Shown in pieces: positions 33,801 to 41,480 of a stretch of 64,000 nucleotides of DNA. This DNA is from Pseudomonadota bacterium (GTDB lineage Bacteria; Pseudomonadota; Gammaproteobacteria; Xanthomonadales; Rhodanobacteraceae), in contig JAEYZH010000082.1 in assembly GCA_023430685.1 (NCBI GenBank), forward strand, positions 19,255-83,254, read 5' to 3'. The notes below the pieces were generated by a model. It was given only the letters and a program-made list of their open reading frames with translations. It was not told where the DNA came from and did not search any database. Every line of letters starts with the position of its first letter. Positions within the stretch are counted from its first letter, which is position 1. The translations under genes and the position numbers were made by a program.

Positions 33801-34610
33801 ATCGTCGTGCAGGCTGTCATTGCCGGACTGGTAGTGCGCGACGAACGTTCCGTCGGCGCGCAGCCGGTAGAGCCCGTTGCCGGAGGTGCCGATCCACCAG
33901 TCCTGGTCTGGACCCAGCGCGAGCGCGTAGACGTCGAGCGGCAGTTCCGGATCGACGCGGACTTCCTCGAAACGCAGCGTGGCCGGATCGAACTGCCAGA
34001 GCCCATCCACGGTGCCGAGCAGCAGCCGGCCGTCGGGCAGTTCCAGCATGCGACGCACGGTGCGCAAGGCCGGTCGCTCGCCGAGGCCCGAGTCGTGGAA
34101 GGTCGAATCCGCGGGCTGGAACCACTGCAGGCGCCCGGCCGCACTCGCGATCCAGAGCCGTCCGCTGCGCGTGCGCAGCAATGCGCCGACGTTGTCCGAT
34201 GCGAGCGCATCGCTGCGCGCGGGATCGGCACGCCACGACGTGAAGCGATCCAGGTCCGCATCGTAGCGGTTGAGGCCGCCCACGAGTGTCGCGATCCAGA
34301 GGCTGCCGTCGCCGTTCGCGACGAGCGCGGAGACATGGCTGTCCGACAATGACCACGGATCGTTGCGATCGTGGCGATGCACCTTGAACTCGTAGCCGTC
34401 GAAGCGCGCGAGCCCGTCCTGGGTGCCGATCCAGAGGAAGCCTGCGGCATCCTGCGCGATCGCGCGCGCGCTGACCTGGGGCAGGCCGTCGCGCGTGCTC
34501 AGCGTGCGGAAACGCACGTACTCGACGCCCGGCGGCGCCGGCAGGGCATGCGCCATCGGCGCGGCGACCGCACACTGCAGCGCGAGCAGCCAGCCTGCGA
34601 TCCGCCCCAT
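30825..34610 (-). CDS. two-component regulator propeller sensor histidine kinase
   Basis: 1261 residues from ATG 34610 (GGGGATCGGG just upstream; signal peptide MGRIAGWLLALQCAVAAPMAHA); the frame extends to 34697 but without a signal sequence. A periplasmic region (about 30-700) has some fourteen Reg_prop repeats (G-x-L-W-I-G/A-T-x-G-G-L-x-R), then a Y_Y_Y domain (YAYRLDPHDTRWIE). One membrane helix near 800 (ALALLALALLVGL) leads to a cytoplasmic PAS domain, a coiled coil, the H-box AGIAHEINTPLG (His about 1026) and an ATPase domain (NLVMNSLVHG, DNGRGM, GSGLGMHIV). Such architectures sense periplasmic polysaccharide-type ligands in some bacteria. No receiver is present; the partner is unknown. 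Confidence 0.92.
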   Translation of the reverse strand: MGRIAGWLLALQCAVAAPMAHALPAPPGVEYVRFRTLSTRDGLPQVSARAIAQDAAGFLWIGTQDGLARFDGYEFKVHRHDRNDPWSLSDSHVSALVANGDGSLWIATLVGGLNRYDADLDRFTSWRADPARSDALASDNVGALLRTRSGRLWIASAAGRLQWFQPADSTFHDSGLGERPALRTVRRMLELPDGRLLLGTVDGLWQFDPATLRFEEVRVDPELPLDVYALALGPDQDWWIGTSGNGLYRLRADGTFVAHYQSGNDSLHDDAVRGLLFDRAGALWIAGDARGLARMDTVSGAFEPFRHDPARDDGIASNRLWTLFEDRDGLLVVGSWTNGFSVHDPRTRAFGRVRNVPGDPRTLPTRTVPGLVANADGTLWVGLGDGGGLVRIDPARGVLERHAHDPLRSDSLGHDYVRNLMRSRDGSLWIATSGGGLDRMLPDGSRFEHFRHHAGDPQSLASDMLVGAFEDSQGTLWVYTLDRGVDERCAGCTGFRHHRHDPADPSSIGDNSVSQVMETRAGELWMGTRGGLQRYDRATGRFERFVARANDPDSLSSNSISTLLEDSRGELWVGTQGGGINRRIVQADGRSRFQVIDVRAGLAANAIGALHEDARGHVWASTTAGISRIDRDGAILNFGAQDGTQEGGYWLNSLARLPDGRIAFGGLDGFTLFDPDAVTAPPTPQPMVTGLLLRNVPVLPAWRDPSSPLTRSLLRGRSVTLAHDQDNVTFEFGALAFADPASVLYAYRLDPHDTRWIETPSTRRVATYTDLTPGKYALSVRARRAGGEWSAPALVDIDVQTAPWASPAARAMYALALLALALLVGLRLRANLRERRAHQEAIRLSEERLKLALWGSGSELWDADIATGSVHRENQLDHLEVTHLAGDYSVEDLRRSVHPDDLPRFERAMRDHLRGQASSFEASYRTLDRNGQWAWLLTRGRVVQRDEDGRALRMTGTTSDITALNHALAALRALNEQLESRVEQRTAALQNANVELRTTLERLTQAQRHLFESEKLASLGGMVAGIAHEINTPLGIGVTAASHLREEAQRLLALVQRGEVSDEVVGAFAATASESSDLILRNLQRADRLVRSFKRIAVDQSTEDRRVVDLGASLDEILTTLGPSLRKLPHRIEIDCPPGIVVETAPGALYQVITNLVMNSLVHGFAPGVAGSIVLRVRRGDGEIVLEYADNGRGMEDAVRARIYEPFYTTQRGQGGSGLGMHIVYTLVTQVLGGSIECESTPGQGTRFRIRFPERLPSGSA

Positions 34611-34732
34611 CCCGATCCCCCCGCGCGGCACGGCCCGGACACTATCCCGCTCGCGCCGATGCGGCAAGACGTGCTGGCGCCACGACGCGATCGGCAACCG
34701 GTGAGGGCCAGCTCTTCGCAGCGCGAGGTCGT

Positions 34733-34762
34733 TTGCCGCATCGCAACAGCCCGGCGCATAAT
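34733..34762 (+). promoter_or_regulatory. candidate sigma70-type promoter for the thiolase gene
   Basis: TTGCCG (34733-34738), 18-nt spacer, CATAAT (34757-34762), about 58 nt before the thiolase start. Both hexamers match four of six or better. Confidence 0.45.
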
Positions 34763-34819
34763 GAACATCGTCCCTGCCGTCCTTCCAGCACGGCGCCCGC
34801 CCCTTTCGTGGAGGTTTCC

Positions 34820-35998
34820 ATGTCCGAAGTCGTCATCGTCGGTGCCAAGCGCACCGCGATCGGTTCCTTCCTCGGCCAGTTCACCGGCGTGCCGACGCCG
34901 ACGCTCGGCGCCACCGCGATCCGTGCCGCGCTCGAACAATCCGGCCTCGCCGGTGCCGACGTGTCCGAGGTGATCATGGGCTGCGTGTTGCCGGCCAACC
35001 TCGGCCAGGCGCCCGCGCGCCAGGCCGCGCTCGCCGCCGGCCTGCCGAAGGAAACCGGTTGCACGACGATCAACAAGGTCTGCGGATCGGGCATGAAGGC
35101 GATCATGCTCGGCCATGACCTGATCAAGGCGGGTTCGGCCTCGGTCGTCGTCGCGGGCGGCATGGAATCGATGTCGAACGCGCCGCACATGATTCCGAAC
35201 TCGCGCACCGGCAACCGCTACGGCGCGTTCGAGGCGGTCGACCACATGGCCTGGGACGGCCTGACCAATCCCTACGACGGCAAGGCGATGGGCGTGTTCG
35301 CCGAAAGCTGCGCGGACAAGTACGCGTTCACGCGCGAAGAACAGGACGCGTACGCGATCGAATCGGTCAAGCGCGCGCAGGCCGCGATCGCATCGGGCGC
35401 GTTCGCCGACGAGATCGTCCCGGTGAAGGTCGCCACGCGCAAGGGCGAGGTCGAGTACGCGACCGACGAGCAGCCCGGCAAGTCCGACCCGTCCAAGGTG
35501 CCGACGCTCAAGCCTGCGTTCCGCAAGGAGAACGGCACGATCACAGCCGCAAGCTCCTCGAGCATCTCCGACGGCGCCGCGGCGACCGTCCTGATCGGCG
35601 CCGACGAGGCCGCCAAGCGCGGGCTGAAGCCGCTCGCACGCATCGTCGCGCACTCGACCCAGTCGCAGGAACCGGAATGGTTCACGACTGCGCCGATCGG
35701 CGCGCTGCAGAAGGTCATGGCCAAGGCCGGCTGGACCGTCGACGACGTCGACCTGTTCGAAGTCAACGAGGCGTTCGCGGTGGTCGCGATGGCGCCGATG
35801 CGCGAGCTCGGCATCCCGCATGCCAAGCTCAACGTCAACGGCGGAGCGACCGCGCTCGGCCACCCGATCGGCGCCAGCGGCGCCCGCCTGGTCGTCACCC
35901 TGATCCACGCCTTGAAGGCCCGCGGCGGCAAGCGTGGCGTCGCGAGCCTGTGCATCGGCGGCGGCGAGGCGACCGCGCTCGCGATCGAGCTGATGTAA
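34820..35998 (+). CDS. acetyl-CoA C-acetyltransferase (thiolase)
   Basis: 392 residues, normal for biosynthetic-type thiolases. Start 34820 has GGAGG 6 nt upstream. The nucleophilic Cys lies in NKVCGSGMKAIML (about 89), His in NVNGGATALGHPIGASG (about 348) and the second Cys in ASLCIGGGEATAL (about 379). Condenses or cleaves acetoacetyl-CoA. In this neighbourhood (isovaleryl-CoA dehydrogenase, methylcrotonyl-CoA carboxylase) it would finish leucine breakdown or feed a butyryl-CoA route with IcmF. It is divergent from the sensor kinase. Confidence 0.94.
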   Translation: MSEVVIVGAKRTAIGSFLGQFTGVPTPTLGATAIRAALEQSGLAGADVSEVIMGCVLPANLGQAPARQAALAAGLPKETGCTTINKVCGSGMKAIMLGHDLIKAGSASVVVAGGMESMSNAPHMIPNSRTGNRYGAFEAVDHMAWDGLTNPYDGKAMGVFAESCADKYAFTREEQDAYAIESVKRAQAAIASGAFADEIVPVKVATRKGEVEYATDEQPGKSDPSKVPTLKPAFRKENGTITAASSSSISDGAAATVLIGADEAAKRGLKPLARIVAHSTQSQEPEWFTTAPIGALQKVMAKAGWTVDDVDLFEVNEAFAVVAMAPMRELGIPHAKLNVNGGATALGHPIGASGARLVVTLIHALKARGGKRGVASLCIGGGEATALAIELM

Positions 35999-36071
35999 CG
36001 CGACTGCAGTATGCTTGACCGGCTGCGGGCCCTCGTCCGCAGGTATTTCACCATCATGGGAGAGGGATGCG

Positions 36072-36542
36072 ATGAACAAGACCACTCTGATGCAGCTCGC
36101 ACTCGGCATCACGCTCGCCACCGGCCTGGTTGCCTGCAGCGACCGGTCGCAGGAGACGGCGCAGGAAGCCGCCGACAAGGCCGCCCTTGCGACCAAGCAG
36201 GCCGCCGCGGATGCGCAGGCTGCGGCGAAGAAGGCCGCTGACGAGACCGCGGAAGCGGCGCGCAAGTCCGCCGAGGCGGCGCAGCAGGCCGCGCAGAGGA
36301 CCGGCGACGCGATCTCGCAGCAGGCCAATGAAGCGGCCGCCGCGTCGGCCGAAGCCGCCGACACCGCGAAGGCGAAGGCCGACCAGGCCGTCGACGCGAC
36401 GAAGGAAGCCGCCAAGGATGCGTGGGACGCGACCAAGGCCGCCGGCAACGAAGTCAAGGAAGGCGCGAAGGAAGTCGGCCACGACGTCGCGGACACCGCG
36501 CGCGAGGCGAAGGACGCGGCGAAGGAAGCGGTGAAGGAGTAA
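36072..36542 (+). CDS. Ala/Lys-rich lipoprotein with LEA-like repeats
   Basis: 156 residues. Start 36072 begins MNKTTLMQLALGITLATGLVACS, a lipoprotein signal with lipobox LVAC; the frame is open upstream to 36015 without signal. After the Cys the protein is almost only Ala, Lys, Glu, Asp, Gln and Thr in an 11-residue-like periodicity (AADKAALATKQAAADAQ, then AKEVGHDVADTAREAK). It is predicted to be a long amphipathic helix or coiled coil resembling LEA/apolipoprotein-like proteins. It may be a stress or envelope spacer protein; no enzyme motif. A stem-loop terminator follows at 36580. Confidence 0.75.
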   Translation: MNKTTLMQLALGITLATGLVACSDRSQETAQEAADKAALATKQAAADAQAAAKKAADETAEAARKSAEAAQQAAQRTGDAISQQANEAAAASAEAADTAKAKADQAVDATKEAAKDAWDATKAAGNEVKEGAKEVGHDVADTAREAKDAAKEAVKE

Positions 36543-36579
36543 TCGACGCAGCGCGCGCAGCGCGCAGCGCATCGAGCAG

Positions 36580-36602
36580 ACGGCCGCCTCGCGCGGCCGT
36601 TT
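36580..36602 (+). terminator. stem-loop terminator after the LEA-like lipoprotein
   Basis: ACGGCCGC (36580-36587), 5-nt loop, GCGGCCGT (36593-36600), followed by TTTG; strong stem, short T-run. Confidence 0.55.
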
Positions 36603-36659
36603 GCATGTGTGGCCCCGGATATCCGTTCGCCGGGCGAAACCCCACCCGAGTTCACCCTC

Positions 36660-37010
36660 GGCGCAGCCCCCACCCATGCCGTTCGCCCCGAACGCAAGCC
36701 CCACCCACACCGTTCGCCCTGAGCGCAGGCCCCACCCACACCGTTCGCCCTGAGCGCAGGCCGAAGGCCGAAGTCGAAGGGCATTGCACGGAGCTTCGCG
36801 CGATCAGGCACTTCGACTCCGCGGCCTGCGGCCGCTGCGCTCAGTGCGAACGGCAGAATGTTCCGTTCGCCCCTGAGCGCAGGCCCCACCCATACCGTTC
36901 GTCCTGAGCGCAGGCCGAAGGCCGGAGTCGAAGGGCATTGCACGAAGCTTCGCGCAATCGGGCACTTCGACTCCGCGGCCTGCGGCCGCTGCGCTCGGTG
37001 CGAACGGATC
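36660..37010. repeat. iterated GAGCGCAGGCCGAAGGCC / CTTCGACTCCGCGGCCTGCG repeats
   Basis: Several copies of TTCGCCCTGAGCGCAGGCC with CCCACCCACACCG spacers, then two inverted units ending GGCCTGCGGCCGCTGCGCTC. Same family as 24.3, 53.4 and 63.9 kb. No gene between 36603 and 37077. Confidence 0.75.
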
Positions 37011-37077
37011 ATGTGGCTGGCCCCGCTGCACGCGCTGTGCTTTCATGCGGTGATTCCCTACCCCGCATCGATGCCCC

Positions 37078-38685
37078 ATGCCCGCCATCCGATCGCAACT
37101 CGACGCGCGTTCCCCTGACTTCCAGTCCAATGCCGCGCAGCTGCGCGCGGCGGTCGATGCGCTGCGCGACGAGATGGCCAAGGCCGCGCTCGGTGGCGGC
37201 GACAAGGCGCGCGCGAAGCACACCGAACGCGGCAAGCTGCTGCCGCGCGAGCGCATCCGCGCACTGCTCGATTCCGGCTCGCCGTTCCTCGAACTCTCGC
37301 CGCTCGCCGCACACGGGCTGTACGACGGCGCCGCACCCTGCGCGGGACTGATCACCGGCATCGGCCGCGTGCACGGCACCGAAGTGCTCGTGATCGCGAA
37401 CGACGCGACCGTCAAGGGCGGCACCTACTTCCCGATGACGGTGAAGAAGCACCTGCGCGCGCAGGAAGTCGCGCTCGAGAACCGCCTGTCCTGCGTCTAC
37501 CTTGTCGACTCCGGCGGCGCGTTCCTGCCGCTGCAGGACGAGGTGTTCCCCGACAAGGAGCACTTCGGCCGCATCTTCTACAACCAGGCGCGCATGAGCG
37601 CGCTCGGCATCCCGCAGGTCGCGGTCGTGATGGGCTCGTGCACGGCCGGCGGTGCCTACGTGCCCGCGATGAGCGACGAGACGATCATCGTGCGCGAACA
37701 GGGCACGATATTCCTCGGTGGCCCGCCGCTGGTGAAGGCCGCGACCGGCGAGGTCGTCGACGCCGAAACGCTCGGAGGCGCCGAGGTGCACACCTCGATC
37801 TCGGGCGTGGCCGACCATTTCGCCGAGAACGACGCGCATGCGCTCGACATCGCGCGCTCGATCGTCGCGCACCTCAATCGCGGCAAGCCGGTATCGCTCG
37901 CGCTCGCCGAGCCGCGCGAGCCGCTGTACGCGGCGGAGGAACTCTACGGCTGCGTGCCGCGCGACACGCGCATCCCGTTCGACATCCGCGAAGTGATCGC
38001 GCGCATCGTCGACGGCTCCGAGCTGCAGGAATTCAAGGCGCGCTACGGCAAGACCCTGGTCACCGGGTTCGCGCACATCCACGGCTACCCGGTCGGCATC
38101 GTCGCGAACAACGGCATCCTGTTCGCCGAAAGCGCGCTCAAGGGCGCGCACTTCATCGAGCTGTGCAACCAGCGCAACGTGCCGCTGGTGTTCCTGCAGA
38201 ACATCACCGGCTTCATGGTCGGGCGCAAGTACGAGCAGGCCGGCATCGCGAAGGACGGCGCGAAGATGGTGACCGCGGTCGCGTGTTCGCACGTGCCGAA
38301 GTTCACGGTCGTGATCGGCGGCAGTTTCGGCGCGGGCAACTACGCGATGTGCGGGCGTGGTTACCAGCCGCGTTTCCTCTGGATGTGGCCGAACGCGCGC
38401 ATCAGCGTGATGGGCGGCGAACAGGCCGCGAGCGTGCTCGCGACCGTGCGCCGCGATGGCCTCGAAGCCGCGGGCAAGACCTGGTCGAAGGAAGAGGAAG
38501 ACGCATTCAAGGCGCCGATCCGCGAGCAGTACGAACACCAGGGCCATCCCTACTACGCGACCGCGCGGCTCTGGGACGACGGCATCATCGACCCGGTGGA
38601 CACGCGCCGCGTGCTCGGCCTCGCGCTGTCGGCGAGCCTCAACGCGCCGATCGAGCAGGGGCGATTCGGCGTGTTCCGCATGTGA
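37078..38685 (+). CDS. mccB: methylcrotonoyl-CoA carboxylase carboxyltransferase (beta) subunit
   Basis: 535 residues, the usual length. Carboxyltransferase fold with acyl-CoA and biotin halves: ITGIGRVHGTEVLVIANDATVKGG (in two parts around 90-115), VDSGGAFLPLQDEVFPD, GSCTAGGAYVPAMSDE and, in the second half, FLQNITGFMVGRKYEQAGIAK and GGSFGAGNYAMCGRGY, which are hallmarks of MccB rather than propionyl-CoA carboxylase. It carboxylates 3-methylcrotonyl-CoA, the product of the dehydrogenase at 27525. The biotin-bearing alpha subunit, hydratase and lyase are not next to it; the gene downstream is unrelated, so the pathway is split or the rest lies outside. Confidence 0.92.
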   Translation: MPAIRSQLDARSPDFQSNAAQLRAAVDALRDEMAKAALGGGDKARAKHTERGKLLPRERIRALLDSGSPFLELSPLAAHGLYDGAAPCAGLITGIGRVHGTEVLVIANDATVKGGTYFPMTVKKHLRAQEVALENRLSCVYLVDSGGAFLPLQDEVFPDKEHFGRIFYNQARMSALGIPQVAVVMGSCTAGGAYVPAMSDETIIVREQGTIFLGGPPLVKAATGEVVDAETLGGAEVHTSISGVADHFAENDAHALDIARSIVAHLNRGKPVSLALAEPREPLYAAEELYGCVPRDTRIPFDIREVIARIVDGSELQEFKARYGKTLVTGFAHIHGYPVGIVANNGILFAESALKGAHFIELCNQRNVPLVFLQNITGFMVGRKYEQAGIAKDGAKMVTAVACSHVPKFTVVIGGSFGAGNYAMCGRGYQPRFLWMWPNARISVMGGEQAASVLATVRRDGLEAAGKTWSKEEEDAFKAPIREQYEHQGHPYYATARLWDDGIIDPVDTRRVLGLALSASLNAPIEQGRFGVFRM

Positions 38686-38991
38686 CGGGCAATCACGACC
38701 GAGCGCGCTTCCGCGCAGTCTCGACGCGCGCAGCGCGGTCGGCGCGCTTTCCCCGAATTTGCAGGCTGGACGCGCGCAGCGCGGCCGGCACGCCTTTCTC
38801 GGATCCCCGAGATGCCGAAGCAACAGCGCCGGCCGACCTTCGGTCGTCCAGCCTACGGAATCCGACGCTCGTGCGCTTGCAAACATTTCGTTATCGATCA
38901 AAATGTTAACGCGCAAAGCGTGCGCTGCTTCGCAGGTTCAGCATGCGCGCGCGGACTACGCTCGGGGTCCCCTGGAGCGGAGTGCGTGACG
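38686..38991. other. intergenic region with repeat pair and AT-rich dyad
   Basis: Two imperfect copies of GACGCGCGCAGCGCGGYCGG lie at about 38725 and 38770. An AT-rich inverted repeat, AACATTT (38882-38888) and AAATGTT (38901-38907), precedes the bactofilin gene by about 85 nt and is a candidate operator or promoter element. No gene seen. Confidence 0.45.
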
Positions 38992-39513
38992 ATGGCCATC
39001 TTCAATCAATCCTCCTCAAAGAAGGAGACACAGGCGTTCGCGCCGGAGCCCGTGCAGCCGCAGCCGGCACGGGAAGTACCGCCGATCGCCGACTACGCGA
39101 CGCCCGCGCAGCCGCAAGCGCCCTACCGCGCCGCGGATCGCGCCGACCCGAAGGAATCGCTGATTGCGTCGGACATCACGATCGAGGGCAAGATCGAGGG
39201 CTCCGGCCACGTGCGCATCGCGGGTCGGTTCAAGGGCGACGTCAACGTGCAGGGCGACCTCACGATCGAGCGCGATGCGAAGTTGAACGGCGGCGTGCGC
39301 GCGAAGAAGGTCACGCTCGCGGGCGAGCTCGAAGGCAACATCGAGGCCGCCGCACAGGTCGAACTGCAGCAGGGCGGCGTGCTCGTCGGCGACCTCAAGG
39401 CCGGCTCGCTGACGGTCGCGGCCGGTTCGCGCATGCGCGGCCAGGTCGAGTTCGGCTGGGAAGACAAGGCTGCATCGAAGACCGAGCGCCGCACGGAGAG
39501 CGCGAGCGCATGA
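38992..39513 (+). CDS. bactofilin (polymer-forming cytoskeletal protein)
   Basis: 173 residues. A Pro/Gln/Ala-rich N-terminal tail (about 1-55) is followed by the bactofilin beta-helix (about 56-155): SLIASDITIEGKIEGSGHVRIAGRFKG (read in two halves), DLTIERDAKLNG, AKKVTLAGELEGNIEA and GVLVGDLKAGSLTVAAGSRMRG. Bactofilins polymerise without nucleotide and scaffold cell-wall or polar machinery. Start 38992 gives the short tail; longer in-frame starts run into repeats. The stop overlaps the next gene (ATGA). Confidence 0.93.
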   Translation: MAIFNQSSSKKETQAFAPEPVQPQPAREVPPIADYATPAQPQAPYRAADRADPKESLIASDITIEGKIEGSGHVRIAGRFKGDVNVQGDLTIERDAKLNGGVRAKKVTLAGELEGNIEAAAQVELQQGGVLVGDLKAGSLTVAAGSRMRGQVEFGWEDKAASKTERRTESASA

Positions 39514-39839
39514 GCACGACACGGTCGGGTTTCGCAGGGGTCACGCGCGTCTGCCCGCATTGCAAGGCGACGATCCTCGCGAACTCGGCCGTGTGTCCGT
39601 CCTGCAAGCACCACCTGCGCTTCGACGGGACCGCGCAACGCGGTCCCGCGAGCACCGCGTTGCGCGTCGAAGGCACGGTCGCGCGACCCGCGGACGCCGA
39701 GGCCTGGGAATACTCGATGGTGCTGTCGATCCGCAACGAACGCGGCGAGGAAATCGACCGCAAGCTCGTCGGCGTCGGCGCGATGCGCCCCGGCGAGCAG
39801 CGCACGTTTTCGCTCGCGGTCGAGATCCACGGCGCGTAG
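39510..39839 (+). CDS. small zinc-ribbon protein coupled to bactofilin
   Basis: 109 residues. The start overlaps the bactofilin stop by 4 nt. An N-terminal zinc ribbon has two CxxC knuckles (CPHCK about 15-19 and CPSCK about 30-34). The C-terminal domain is strand-rich (EYSMVLSIRNERGEEIDRKLVGVGAMRPGEQ in two strands). No enzymatic motif. Coupling suggests it binds or regulates the bactofilin filament. Its stop codon lies inside the first base pairs of the downstream repeat. Confidence 0.75.
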   Translation: MSTTRSGFAGVTRVCPHCKATILANSAVCPSCKHHLRFDGTAQRGPASTALRVEGTVARPADAEAWEYSMVLSIRNERGEEIDRKLVGVGAMRPGEQRTFSLAVEIHGA

Positions 39840-40047
39840 GAGCCCACCCTGTGGGCGATCCGCTTAGGAAAACCGGTTGCGCACGAGCATCCAGATTCCC
39901 GCGATCGCGCACAGGGTGCGCTCCCACGCGAATGCGAAGCGTATGCCCTGCGCGTGTAGGAGCCCACCCTGTGGGCGATCCGCGCAGTGAACCGGTCGTG
40001 CGCGGGCCTTCGCATTGACGCGCATCGCGCACAGGGTGCGCTCCTAC
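39836..40047. repeat. two TAGGAGCCCACCCTGTGGGC units
   Basis: Units begin at 39837 and 39957, each with head TAGGAGCCCACCCTGTGGGC and inverted tail GCGCACAGGGTGCGCTCC. The spacing (120 nt) differs from the 104-nt period at 30.3 kb. Convergent space before the glutathione reductase 3' end. Confidence 0.85.
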
Positions 40048-40094
40048 GAAGGCAAACAATTGCGCAGCGAACCGGCGGCGTGGGTCGACCTCCG

Positions 40095-41480
40095 CTAATC
40101 GGCCGCGCCGACGAACGCGATGCCGGGCTCCTTCATGAGCACGAGTTCCTCGGCGCTGGTCGGATGGATCGCGAGCGTGTCGTCGAAGTCGCGCTTGCGC
40201 GCGCCCGCCTTCATCGCGACCGCGAAGCCCTGCAGGATCTCGTCGACCTCGCGACCGACGAGGTGGATGCCGACCACGCGCTGGTCTTCGCCGACGCAGA
40301 CGAGTTTCATCAGCGTGCGCTCCTCGCGTCCCGCGAGCGCGTTGCGCATCGGCCGGAAGCGCGTGCGGTAGACGTGCACCGCTTCGCCGTGCCGGCGCCG
40401 TGCCTCTTCCTCGCCGAGCCCGATCGACGCGACCGGCGGGTGCGAGAACACCACGGTCGGCACCCGCTCCGCATCGAGTCGCGCGTCGGCCTGGCCGCCG
40501 AACAGGCGATCGGCGAGCCGGCGACCGGCCGCGACGGCGACCGGTGTCAGCGCGGGTGCCGGCGTCACGTCGCCGACCGCGTGCACGCCGGGCACGTTGG
40601 TGTCCTGCCACGCGTCGACGACGACGTGGCCCTTGCCGTCAAGCGCGACGCCGAGCTCTTCGAGTCCGAAACCCGCGCTCGCCGGATCGCGACCGGTCGC
40701 CCAGATCAGCTCGTCGAACGGCCCGGCCTCGGCGCCGCCCTCGAGTTGCAACCGGTACCCCGTGTCGTCGCGCGTCGCGCCCGTGATGTTCGTGCGCAGC
40801 CGCATGTCGATGCCGTGCGCGGCCATCGTCGCAGTCAGCCCGGACGCGGCCTCGGCATCGAATCCGCCGAGCAGGCGACCGCCGCGCACGAACAGGCTCA
40901 CTGCGGACCCGAGCGCGTGCAGCACGCCCGCGAGTTCGACGCCGATGTAGCCACCGCCGACGATCGCGACGCGTGCAGGCGCGGCGCGCAAGCCGAAGAA
41001 GCCGTCGGAGTCGATCCCGAGTTCGGCACCCGGCAACGGCGGACGCGACGGACGCGAGCCGGTTGCGACCAGCACGTGGCGCGCCGCATACGCGCGGCCG
41101 CCCGCCTCGACGCGATCGGCTGCGACCAGTTGCGCGCGTTTGGCGATCCATTCGACACCGACTTCGGCGAATCGTCGCTCGTAGCTCGCATGGATGTTGC
41201 GTATGTAGGCTTCGCGGCGCTCGACGAACGCGGCCCAGTCGAACGGCTTCGGCGCCGCGCAGAGCCCGAGTTCGCTCGCGATTGCCTGCGCGCCCGCGAG
41301 CTCGGCCGCGATCCACATCGCCTTCTTCGGCACGCAGCCGACGTTGACGCAGGTGCCGCCAAGCGCACCGGGATCGAACAGCGTCACGCGCGCGCCATGC
41401 AGCGCCGCGCGCACCGCGGTCGCGATGCCGCCCGATCCCGCGCCGATGACGACGAGGTCGCGCGCGGCCGGCGTCGTCAC
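40095..41480 (-). CDS. gor: glutathione-disulfide reductase
   Basis: 461 residues. FAD motif VVIGAGSGGIATA at the N-terminus, redox pair GGTCVNVGCVPKK (Cys about 44 and 49), NADPH Rossmann IVGGGYIGVELAGVL followed by an Arg (FVRGG), and the C-terminal active-site His in AIHPTSAEE (about 444). Together these fit glutathione reductase rather than lipoamide dehydrogenase. Its start overlaps the stop of the upstream hydrolase (ATGA), so it is the third gene of a dadA-like/CocE-like/gor operon. Reduces GSSG with NADPH. Confidence 0.92.
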   Translation of the reverse strand: MTTPAARDLVVIGAGSGGIATAVRAALHGARVTLFDPGALGGTCVNVGCVPKKAMWIAAELAGAQAIASELGLCAAPKPFDWAAFVERREAYIRNIHASYERRFAEVGVEWIAKRAQLVAADRVEAGGRAYAARHVLVATGSRPSRPPLPGAELGIDSDGFFGLRAAPARVAIVGGGYIGVELAGVLHALGSAVSLFVRGGRLLGGFDAEAASGLTATMAAHGIDMRLRTNITGATRDDTGYRLQLEGGAEAGPFDELIWATGRDPASAGFGLEELGVALDGKGHVVVDAWQDTNVPGVHAVGDVTPAPALTPVAVAAGRRLADRLFGGQADARLDAERVPTVVFSHPPVASIGLGEEEARRRHGEAVHVYRTRFRPMRNALAGREERTLMKLVCVGEDQRVVGIHLVGREVDEILQGFAVAMKAGARKRDFDDTLAIHPTSAEELVLMKEPGIAFVGAAD

